A stretch of 64,000 bases of DNA from Flagellimonas lutaonensis. GTDB taxonomy: Bacteria > Bacteroidota > Bacteroidia > Flavobacteriales > Flavobacteriaceae. Position numbers and translations under genes: made by a program. The notes beneath the pieces were generated by a model, which saw only the letters and a list, made by a program, of their open reading frames with translations, searched no databases and was not told the DNA's origin. Of this stretch, positions 54,104 through 64,000 are shown piece after piece. Within the stretch, counting starts at the first letter, position 1. The number at the start of each line of letters is the position of its first letter. Where the stretch lies: assembly GCF_000963865.1 (NCBI RefSeq), contig NZ_CP011071.1, forward strand, positions 3,210,260 through 3,274,259, read 5' to 3'.

Positions 54104-54503
54104 CGTTAATGTATTGAGGCCATGCAATATGGGCCACCAGCCCTCCGCTGACCATGATCAAAAAATGGTATTCGGTATCCAGTTCTGGCAAGAACGGGGC
54201 CATGGCCGCCAACACTATGGAAAGTACGACGAAGACAAAAAAACCCGATAGTTCTTTTCGTTTGGTCGCTACCTTGCGGTTATAAAAAATCTTGGCGATG
54301 AGCCCGCCCAACAGAAAATTGAGCCAGAGCCACTGGGTTCGGTTGTCTCTGACCACCTCGCTGAAAGTGGGAACAGTGTCTTTCAGAAAAACGGCCAAGA
54401 TGATGTCGACCGCTATCATAACACCAAAGATAACAGCCATGACCACTCGAATTTTTTCGATGGTGTTGAGATGTTTTTTAATGAAAGATCGTATAGATTT
54501 CAT
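54087..54503 (-). CDS. Four-helix membrane protein, unknown function
   Basis: A 138-residue protein with a basic N-terminus (KSIRSFIKKHLNTIEKIR), a first membrane helix (VVMAVIFGVMIAVDIILAVF), a loop with EVVRDNRTQ, a second helix (WLWLNFLLGGLIAKIF), and two further helices (GFFVFVVLSIVLAAMA and FLIMVSGGLVAHIA). It is an inner-membrane protein. No family name is assigned. It follows the 177-residue membrane gene by 3 bases and overlaps the soluble gene downstream, so these three probably form one transcript. Confidence 0.7.
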   Translation of the reverse strand: MKSIRSFIKKHLNTIEKIRVVMAVIFGVMIAVDIILAVFLKDTVPTFSEVVRDNRTQWLWLNFLLGGLIAKIFYNRKVATKRKELSGFFVFVVLSIVLAAMAPFLPELDTEYHFLIMVSGGLVAHIAWPQYINDDDTV

Positions 54504-54506
54504 CTT

Positions 54507-55040
54507 TTAATCCATCTTTCTAGTTCTGTTCCTTAAAGATATATCACACCCATTAAGTTCTTGGAATAACGAGACCCCGACTTCCGACGGGGTTGGTTCA
54601 ACCCAGTATTTTACCTGCTCGGTATAACCTGATTGGAAAAATACAGCTTCTCTAAAGTTCTGTGACCAAATAAAATGTCCGTATGCCAACCCAGCAACCA
54701 ACAGTATTGTAAGAAACAGGTTTGACTTTTTGAAGGGAACCCAAAAGCCAATGGCGAGCATCACCAACGAAATGCCAAAGACCAGCACCACGGCCAACCA
54801 GCTTTCGATGTTGAGAATATTGGTTTTGGCTCCTAAAAAAAGATGCCCCATAATGGCACCAAGGGCAAAGGGCACAAAGAAAAACTGCTTTTTTGAAGCC
54901 TCGAGTAAAATGATGTTGGTGGTATCGTCTTCAAGCTCGTTGAGGTTAAGATAAACCTCGAACACCACATATACTAAGGCAAAAAAGAGCATAATGTACA
55001 TGACCAACCGGTAAGACTCGGGCGTAAAGATCGATTCCAT
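54507..55040 (-). CDS. Membrane protein, unknown function (177 aa)
   Basis: A 177-residue protein with five likely membrane helices: LVMYIMLFFALVYVVFEVYL, FFFVPFALGAIMGHLFLGA, WLAVVLVFGISLVMLAIGFW, FLTILLVAGLAYGHFIW and possibly part of the C-terminus. The last 40 residues are soluble and contain PTPSEVGVSLFQELNGC. It is likely in the inner membrane. No family was recognised. It heads the three-gene minus-strand unit, with a gap of 209 bases to the divergent gene at 55250 that can hold its promoter. Confidence 0.7.
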   Translation of the reverse strand: MESIFTPESYRLVMYIMLFFALVYVVFEVYLNLNELEDDTTNIILLEASKKQFFFVPFALGAIMGHLFLGAKTNILNIESWLAVVLVFGISLVMLAIGFWVPFKKSNLFLTILLVAGLAYGHFIWSQNFREAVFFQSGYTEQVKYWVEPTPSEVGVSLFQELNGCDISLRNRTRKMD

Positions 55041-55249
55041 ACCCCCAAGATATAGTTTAGTGTGGATTCGATATAAATTTCCAATGGCTTTTTTTGATGT
55101 TCAATTGTTTATGTACTCGAGGTGACATCTGTTGATTGCGTCGGCCTTTCTCCCAACGAACAAATCTTTAGTCGAACAGGGGTTAATTTATATTCGACCT
55201 GACATACTGCCCAAAAATTGGGTAACTTCACCATGCTGTTGCACTGACC

Positions 55250-59032
<3,783 letters not shown>

Positions 59033-59082
59033 AGACCTCTCACCCCAGCACTCTCCCCAAAGAGTGTGAGCTATTCTTTTTG

Positions 59083-59946
59083 TTAAACATTATAATATTT
59101 TTTGATACATTTTATCATTCGGTTGTTGCCAAAAATATCCTTTTTCAGTTCAATATCCTTAAAACGATGTTCTTCCAACAATGACACCGTCTGCTCGCCC
59201 AAATACTGATTGATTTCAAAGAACAACCACCCTCCCGGATTTAAGCACTCTTGTGCAAAACCCGCAATGGCCCGGTAAAAAATCAGGGGATCATGATCGG
59301 CAACGAACAGGGCGGTCGAAGGCTCGTACTTTTTTACGTTGTTCTTGATCGCTTGCTTCTCTGACTCGCGAACATAGGGCGGATTTGAAACGATTACATC
59401 AAAACGACCATCCCTTTCATTCCAATTCAATATATCTTTTTCGAAGAATTCTACCTGCACTTCGTTCATTTCTGCATTTTCTTGGGCCACCTGCAAGGCC
59501 TTCCCTGAAATGTCGATGGCATACACTTGGGCATTGGGCAAGTTTTTGGCCAAGGCAATGGCGATGCAGCCGCTGCCCGTACCAATGTCCAAAATCCTGA
59601 TTCCTGAATCCTGAATGCTGCATTCCGCGATAATCCAACGCACCAATTCTTCCGTCTCGGGCCGGGGAATCAGCACATATTCATTCACCTTAAAGACCAA
59701 ATCCATAAAGTGAACCTTGCCCAAGATGTACTGCAACGGTTTTTCTTTTTTGAGCTGGGCCAACCCTTCGAACAAGGGCTGTTCTTCTTCTTTGGTGATG
59801 GCCAACTGCGGCTGCAGCACCAAAATAAAACGCTCAAACCCCAAATAGTGTTCGACCATGGCATAGAAAAAACTGTCGATTTCCCCCTTGGGGTATAGGT
59901 TGTGTAATTCTTGGTGAAATATTTTCTTGATTTCGGCGAGTAGCAT
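59083..59946 (-). CDS. prmC: Peptide chain release factor N5-glutamine methyltransferase
   Basis: A 287-residue SAM-dependent enzyme that methylates the GGQ glutamine of release factors RF1/RF2. A helical N-terminal substrate domain (QELHNLYPKGEIDSFFYAM) is followed by PRPETEELVRWI, motif I ILDIGTGSGCIAIALAKNLP near 118-137, and the catalytic NPPY in FDVIVSNPPYVRESE. The length is typical (275-290). Cytosolic. It starts 3 bases after the GNAT gene stop, suggesting a common transcript GNAT-prmC, followed by LOG and ligA. Confidence 0.96.
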   Translation of the reverse strand: MLLAEIKKIFHQELHNLYPKGEIDSFFYAMVEHYLGFERFILVLQPQLAITKEEEQPLFEGLAQLKKEKPLQYILGKVHFMDLVFKVNEYVLIPRPETEELVRWIIAECSIQDSGIRILDIGTGSGCIAIALAKNLPNAQVYAIDISGKALQVAQENAEMNEVQVEFFEKDILNWNERDGRFDVIVSNPPYVRESEKQAIKNNVKKYEPSTALFVADHDPLIFYRAIAGFAQECLNPGGWLFFEINQYLGEQTVSLLEEHRFKDIELKKDIFGNNRMIKCIKKYYNV

Positions 59947-59949
59947 GGT

Positions 59950-60432
59950 TCAAAGGTTCTTGAGCATCCAAACCGAACACGATGTGTGGCCCGTGGCCCC
60001 CATAGGCCCATCAATGTATTCAAATCCGTTCTTCTCATACAGTTTTCGGGCGGCATCCATATAGGGCATTGTTTCCAAATAGCATTTTTCAAAACCGAAT
60101 TCTTTGGCCTTTTTGAGACATCGGTCGATCATTTCGGTACCGAGCCCACGGCCCCTCACCTCTTTCAAAAAATACATCTTTTGAAGCTCGCAGATGTTTC
60201 CGTTGTGGTTGTCAAGTGGAGCGATACCGCCCCCACCCATAATTTTTCCGTTTTCTTGGATCACAAAGTAGATGGCCTTTGGTCGATTGTAGGCCTGGTA
60301 CATATCGTTCAACGATTCGTCTTCATACGCGGTGCCGGTTTTGGGTATTCCCATATCCTCAAAAACCTGTCGAATCAATGCGGCAACCTGCTCGTTGTCG
60401 GCCGCCCCAATCTTACGGATGATCGCGCCCAT
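59950..60432 (-). CDS. GNAT-family N-acetyltransferase
   Basis: A 160-residue single-domain GNAT protein. The N-terminal strand-helix is IIRKIGAADNEQVAALIRQV; acetyl-CoA is bound by the region MYFLKEVRGRGLGTEMIDRCL near 92-112 (R/Q-x-x-G-x-G/A), and the C-terminal part has ARKLYEKNGFEYIDGP, typical of the family. The substrate is not predictable. Cytosolic. It is divergent from ribD with a short gap of about 30 bases that would need to hold two promoters. Confidence 0.9.
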   Translation of the reverse strand: MGAIIRKIGAADNEQVAALIRQVFEDMGIPKTGTAYEDESLNDMYQAYNRPKAIYFVIQENGKIMGGGGIAPLDNHNGNICELQKMYFLKEVRGRGLGTEMIDRCLKKAKEFGFEKCYLETMPYMDAARKLYEKNGFEYIDGPMGATGHTSCSVWMLKNL

Positions 60433-60463
60433 AATCTTTAATTAAATGGCCTATTTTTGCTGC

Positions 60464-61531
60464 GTGAAGATAACCGAAAAATATATGCGCCGATGCATTG
60501 CACTGGGTAAAAATGCCTTGGGCACGGCCGCCCCGAACCCCATGGTCGGCTGTGTTATCGTTCACAACGACCGCATTATCGGTGAAGGCTTCACCAGCCC
60601 CTACGGCGGACCGCATTCCGAGGTAAACGCCATACAATCGGTATCAAACAAGGCATTGCTGAAAGAGGCGACCCTTTATGTTACCTTAGAACCCTGTTCG
60701 CATTACGGCAAAACACCGCCTTGTGCCGATTTGATCATCGAGCAACAGATCCCAAAAGTGGTCATCGGCCTAAAAGACCCGCATATAAAAGTCGCCGGTG
60801 AGGGTATCAAAAAATTGAAAAATGCCGGGTGTCAGGTCACCGTTGGTGTGCTGGAGGACGAATGCAGGGAACACCATAGGCGTTTTTTGACCTTTCATGA
60901 AAAAAAACGGCCCTATATCATACTGAAATGGGCACAGACCCAAGATGGCTTTATGGCTCCTTTGGAAGACCGCCGCACAAAAAATCCCAGCCCGTTTTGG
61001 ATTACCAACGAACACTCGCGGCAACTGGTACACCGATGGCGCAGTGAGGAAATGGCCATTTTGGTGGGCACCAAAACTGTTTTGGAGGATAACCCGAAAC
61101 TCACGGTTCGTGATTGGGAAGGGAAAAATCCCATAAGGGTTGTTCTTGATAGGGAAAGAAGAATTCCCGGTGATTCACACGTGATGGACGGCAGCACCAA
61201 GACCTTTATTTTTACAGCCCTGGAGGATGCCTCATTGGCGAATGGGGAAACCTTTATTGAAATAGTAGACTTCGGCAAAAATTTGGCTCAGCAAATAGGT
61301 GAACGATTGTATCAGCATGGCATCACAAGCCTGATTATCGAGGGAGGGGGGCGAACCCTACAGACCTTTATCGATGCCAAGCTTTGGGACGAGGCCCGAA
61401 TCTTTACGGGAAACACTATTTTCGGGCAAGGAACCAAAGCCCCCACTATTGCCGGAAAGCATGTTGGAACAACCAAAATACTCGACGATACACTGACTCT
61501 ACTGAGAAATGATCAAGAACATCATCTTTGA
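60464..61531 (+). CDS. ribD: Riboflavin biosynthesis deaminase/reductase
   Basis: A 355-residue bifunctional enzyme from the GTG at 60464, giving the usual N-terminus KITEKYMRRCIALGKNALG. The deaminase domain binds zinc via GGPHSEVNAIQ and EPCSHYGKTPPCADLII. The reductase domain (about 145-355) has RPYIILKWAQTQDGF, HRWRSEEMAILVGTKTVLED and IIEGGGRTLQTFIDAKLWDE, the family's NADPH- and substrate-binding parts. It performs the second and third steps of riboflavin synthesis from GTP. Cytosolic. It overlaps the HAD gene start by 23 bases. The frame extends upstream to 60446 but the extra residues are untypical. Confidence 0.95.
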   Translation: MKITEKYMRRCIALGKNALGTAAPNPMVGCVIVHNDRIIGEGFTSPYGGPHSEVNAIQSVSNKALLKEATLYVTLEPCSHYGKTPPCADLIIEQQIPKVVIGLKDPHIKVAGEGIKKLKNAGCQVTVGVLEDECREHHRRFLTFHEKKRPYIILKWAQTQDGFMAPLEDRRTKNPSPFWITNEHSRQLVHRWRSEEMAILVGTKTVLEDNPKLTVRDWEGKNPIRVVLDRERRIPGDSHVMDGSTKTFIFTALEDASLANGETFIEIVDFGKNLAQQIGERLYQHGITSLIIEGGGRTLQTFIDAKLWDEARIFTGNTIFGQGTKAPTIAGKHVGTTKILDDTLTLLRNDQEHHL

Positions 61532-62111
61532 TTTTGGCGATATTTTCATCGATTTGGACAAGTCTGCCACGGCAAGGGCCATGGTACAGCATGGCTTTAA
61601 CAAAATCACTGATGAACTACAGCAATTGTTCGAGTCATACGAAAAAGGACTCGTCACTACCCCACAGTTTTTGGCCACCGTTGGTGCACTTTTTCCAAAC
61701 GCTTCCGAACAAGAACTGATTGCCGCATGGAATGCCATTTTGCTGGATTTTCCCAAGGAGCGCTTGGTTTTTTTGGAACAACTAGCCAAAGAAAAACGAT
61801 ATCGTCTTTTCTTGCTGAGCAATACAAATGAACTGCATATCGAAGAGGTCAAACAAAAAATGGGAAATGATTTTGAGCGGTTTAAGAACTGCTTTGAAAG
61901 GTTCTATCTTTCACATGAAATCAAGCTCCGCAAACCCGACACCGAAATTTTTGGGTTTGTGTTGAAAGAGAACGGCCTAGAGGCCCAAGAAACTTTTTTT
62001 ATTGACGATACCCAAGAAAACGTGGAAGCCGCGGCCCGCTTGGGCATCAAGGTATGGCATTTGCAGGTGGGCAGGCAAGATATTGTACAACTGAACCAAT
62101 TTTTACCATGA
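61509..62111 (+). CDS. HAD-family hydrolase
   Basis: A 200-residue HAD phosphatase. The first motif is IIFDFGDIFID with nucleophile Asp, followed by Gly (as in many HAD-IA phosphatases) rather than a second acid two residues on. Motif II is LFLLSNTNELH, the motif III Lys is in EIKLRKPDTEIFGFV, and motif IV is FFIDDTQENVEAA. The overall size and helical cap fit the HAD-IA group. The phosphorylated substrate is unknown, but its overlap with ribD (23 bases) raises the possibility that it is the missing pyrimidine phosphatase of riboflavin synthesis. Overlaps the EamA start by 4 bases. Confidence 0.9.
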   Translation: MIKNIIFDFGDIFIDLDKSATARAMVQHGFNKITDELQQLFESYEKGLVTTPQFLATVGALFPNASEQELIAAWNAILLDFPKERLVFLEQLAKEKRYRLFLLSNTNELHIEEVKQKMGNDFERFKNCFERFYLSHEIKLRKPDTEIFGFVLKENGLEAQETFFIDDTQENVEAAARLGIKVWHLQVGRQDIVQLNQFLP

Positions 62112-62971
62112 TAGATCTCGCCCTCAGCATTTTTTGCTCAAGCTTAATTTTTGTGGTTTTCAAACTATATACACGCTTTAAAATTGAGACTTTCTATGCC
62201 ATCGTCACCAACTATGTGGTGGCGTGTGTGACAGGGCTGCTATTCTTTGAAAAAAAGGTTTCAACCCATGAGATTTTGCAGGCCCCTTGGCTGTTGGGCA
62301 CCCTACTGTTGGGTGTGCTGTTCATCACAGTTTTTAACCTAATGGCCAAGACCTCACAAGAAAACGGGGTTTCAGTGGCCTCAGTGGCTACCAAGATGTC
62401 TTTGGTAATTCCGGTTTTGCTGGGTGTTATACTCTACCAAGAAAAGTTATCGTACTTGAACATCGTGGGTATTTTATTGGCGTTGATCGCCGTTTATTTT
62501 GCCTCCCTTAAAAAAGACCGTTTGAGAATTTCGAGAAACAGCTTGCTGCTTCCCGCCTTGGTTTTTTTGGGGTCGGGCATTATTGATTCGACCATCAAGT
62601 ATATGCAAGAAACGCAATTGGACCGTTCTGAATTTCCATTGTTCTCATCAGTGGTATTTGCGGGCGCGGCCCTATCGGGTATTTTGCTCATTTTGATAAG
62701 GGCGCCCAAAAACCCGCCAAGGCCCAACCTGAAAAATATGTTGGGGGGGGTGGCCTTGGGCATCCCCAACTATTTTTCCATTTTCTTTTTGTTGCGCGCC
62801 CTGCAGAACGAGCAACTCAACAGTGCCTCCATTTTTACCATAAACAACGTGGCCATTGTCATGTTCTCAACACTTTTGGGCATCTTGCTGTTCAAAGAAG
62901 AGCTAAGTCCAAAAAATTGGCTGGGCGTGGCCATGGCGGTGGTGAGCATTCTTTTGGTAGCTTTGTTTTGA
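62108..62971 (+). CDS. EamA/DMT-family transporter
   Basis: A 287-residue membrane protein from the ATG at 62108, which overlaps the HAD stop by 4 bases. It has about ten helices in two EamA repeats, with typical segments VATKMSLVIPVLLGVILYQEKLSYLNIVGI (first repeat end) and SIFTINNVAIVMFSTLLGIL...EELSPKNWLGVAMAV (second). The family exports or exchanges small metabolites. The substrate is unknown; a riboflavin-related or amino-acid role would be guesswork. Inner membrane. It overlaps the YigZ start by one base (TGATG). Confidence 0.88.
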   Translation: MIDLALSIFCSSLIFVVFKLYTRFKIETFYAIVTNYVVACVTGLLFFEKKVSTHEILQAPWLLGTLLLGVLFITVFNLMAKTSQENGVSVASVATKMSLVIPVLLGVILYQEKLSYLNIVGILLALIAVYFASLKKDRLRISRNSLLLPALVFLGSGIIDSTIKYMQETQLDRSEFPLFSSVVFAGAALSGILLILIRAPKNPPRPNLKNMLGGVALGIPNYFSIFFLLRALQNEQLNSASIFTINNVAIVMFSTLLGILLFKEELSPKNWLGVAMAVVSILLVALF

Positions 62972-63573
62972 TGCATACGTACAAAACACTTTTAGGCCCT
63001 TCGGAAGAGATTCTGTACAAAGACCGAAAGAGCAAGTTTTATGCCTATGCCTATCCGTTAAATTCAGAAGAGGAGGCCAAAGAAATCATTGACGGGCTTC
63101 GTAAAAAACATCCCAACGCCAACCATATCTGCTATGCATGGCAGCTAGGGGCAGAAACCATACGCTACAGGGCCAATGACGATGGCGAACCCAACAATTC
63201 TGCGGGCATGCCCATTTATGGCCAGATACAGTCGTTTGGGCTTACCAATGTGCTGGTAGCGGTGGTTCGAATCTTTGGAGGAACGAAGTTGGGCGTGGGC
63301 GGACTGATCCAAGCCTATAAGACAGCCGCCAGTATGGCAATAGGGAATGCCACTGTGGTAGAGCGACAGCTTGTTGAACATTTTGAACTGACCTTCCCCT
63401 ATACCATGCTGGATGTGGTGATGCGAACCATCAAAAAACACCAATTGGATATTATTTCGCAAAAAATGGAGCTAAGCTGCAAAATGGTCGTCTCGGTTGC
63501 GAAAAAAGACCTTGAAAAAACAAAGGGCACACTAATGGGTTTGCACCAAGTCAATGTTGAAAAATTGGCTTAG
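62971..63573 (+). CDS. YigZ/IMPACT-family protein
   Basis: A 200-residue protein from the ATG at 62971 at the EamA stop. The N-terminal UPF0029 domain begins with KDRKSKFYAYAYPLNSEEEA, then HICYAWQLG, and the signature RANDDGEPNNSAGMPIYGQI near 66-85. The C-terminal domain is ferredoxin-like. The eukaryotic relative IMPACT regulates translation control kinases; bacterial YigZ function is unassigned. Cytosolic. It overlaps the convergent thioesterase gene by 4 bases. Confidence 0.92.
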   Translation: MHTYKTLLGPSEEILYKDRKSKFYAYAYPLNSEEEAKEIIDGLRKKHPNANHICYAWQLGAETIRYRANDDGEPNNSAGMPIYGQIQSFGLTNVLVAVVRIFGGTKLGVGGLIQAYKTAASMAIGNATVVERQLVEHFELTFPYTMLDVVMRTIKKHQLDIISQKMELSCKMVVSVAKKDLEKTKGTLMGLHQVNVEKLA

Positions 63574-63968
63574 CCTGTCAATTTTTCCAGAATATAATCT
63601 GGGCACTTGGTAGGTTTACCCGTCTCCATATCCATAAAGGCCAAAACGGTATTTGCCGCCACCAACAATTCCCCAGTATGGTTATAGATTTTGTAGTCAA
63701 ATTCAATTTTGACCATCGGCCGTTTTTTGAGTATGGTCTCAATGGTCAACAAATCGTCATATTTGGCAGATTTCTTATAATCGATTTGTAGGTGGATTAC
63801 CGGTAGCATGATGCTGTTTTCTTCCATACTCCTATAGGATATCCCCAACGACCGTAACCACTCTACCCTACCCATTTCTAGGTATTGTGCATAGTTGCCA
63901 TGGTAAACAATGCCCATTTGGTCGGTTTCGCCATAACGGACACGAAAAGAATGTCGATGGGAGGTCAT
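63570..63968 (-). CDS. Acyl-CoA thioesterase, YbgC/FadM-like
   Basis: A 132-residue hotdog thioesterase. The motif FRVRYGETDQMGIVYHGNYAQYLEMGR at about 8-34 includes the catalytic Asp (D16) and the Tyr/His helix typical of YbgC. Later VIHLQIDYKKSAKYDDLLTI and VLAFMDMETGKPTKCPD complete the fold. It hydrolyses acyl-CoA esters; short-chain or aromatic acyl preference is unknown. Cytosolic. The start at 63968 is an ATG, with AT-rich sequence to the right. It overlaps YigZ by 4 bases at the 3' end. Confidence 0.92.
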   Translation of the reverse strand: MTSHRHSFRVRYGETDQMGIVYHGNYAQYLEMGRVEWLRSLGISYRSMEENSIMLPVIHLQIDYKKSAKYDDLLTIETILKKRPMVKIEFDYKIYNHTGELLVAANTVLAFMDMETGKPTKCPDYILEKLTG

Positions 63969-64000
63969 ATTTTCAACGGAAAAATTCTATCTTTATAAGA

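Overview
The window reads as a chromosomal segment of a marine-type member of the Flavobacteriaceae (phylum Bacteroidota). Support: Bacteroidota promoter boxes (TTG/TTTG about 20 nt before TAnnTTTG), type IX secretion genes (a PorD-type protein and a PorP/SprF protein with a SPOR-like tail), many lipoproteins with short signal peptides, a YtxJ bacillithiol-system protein, LytTR and TPR-kinase regulators, DUF6913- and DUF1015-type genes, and almost no Shine-Dalgarno sites. No rRNA, tRNA, CRISPR array, intact insertion sequence or prophage was seen. The one RNA gene found is the small SRP RNA (about 6078-6172, minus strand). Layout: a truncated transaldolase and an SDR oxidoreductase (1-1376); an accessory locus on the minus strand (about 1576-5908); SRP RNA; glutaminyl cyclotransferase, thioesterase and a beta-helix lipoprotein (6271-9258); a signalling island with a LytTR regulator, a 56-residue lipoprotein, a TPR sensor kinase and its response regulator (9426-13361); housekeeping and stress genes glyA, ytxJ and clpB; a probable D-amino-acid/dipeptide operon (20255-24328) followed by a TetR regulator; PorP-SPOR; smpB and pcm; a tightly packed plus-strand run from a Gfo/Idh oxidoreductase to gluconokinase (29328-36668); then a long minus-strand block with a two-component pair, coaE, YbbR, a glycosyltransferase, fabI, recN, porD, coaBC, rpoZ, bamD, dapA and a DUF6913-type gene (36732-49410); a split 5'-nucleotidase, a decayed gene, a nuclease-like gene and small membrane proteins (49474-56494); and finally ligA, LOG, prmC, GNAT, ribD, HAD, EamA, YigZ and a thioesterase. 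The most unusual part is 1576-5908. I read it as three tandem modules, each a C-terminal tail followed within a few bases by a small secreted lipoprotein. Module 1 has a long lipoprotein whose Gly-rich linker leads to an HExxH metallopeptidase-like tail. Module 2 has a partial copy of that linker joined to a different tail. Module 3 is a decayed tail and lipoprotein. All three tails end in Cys plus one residue. The promoter of the full-length gene appears to carry a nine-G tract in the spacer between its two boxes, and homopolymer frameshifts occur in two signal peptides and one linker. This looks like a polymorphic effector/partner cassette array with silent modules and possible phase variation. 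Its function is inferred and has not been shown. A second accessory patch (about 51210-53800) holds a multiply frameshifted pseudogene, an SNase-like protein with a large insertion, and repeat remnants.
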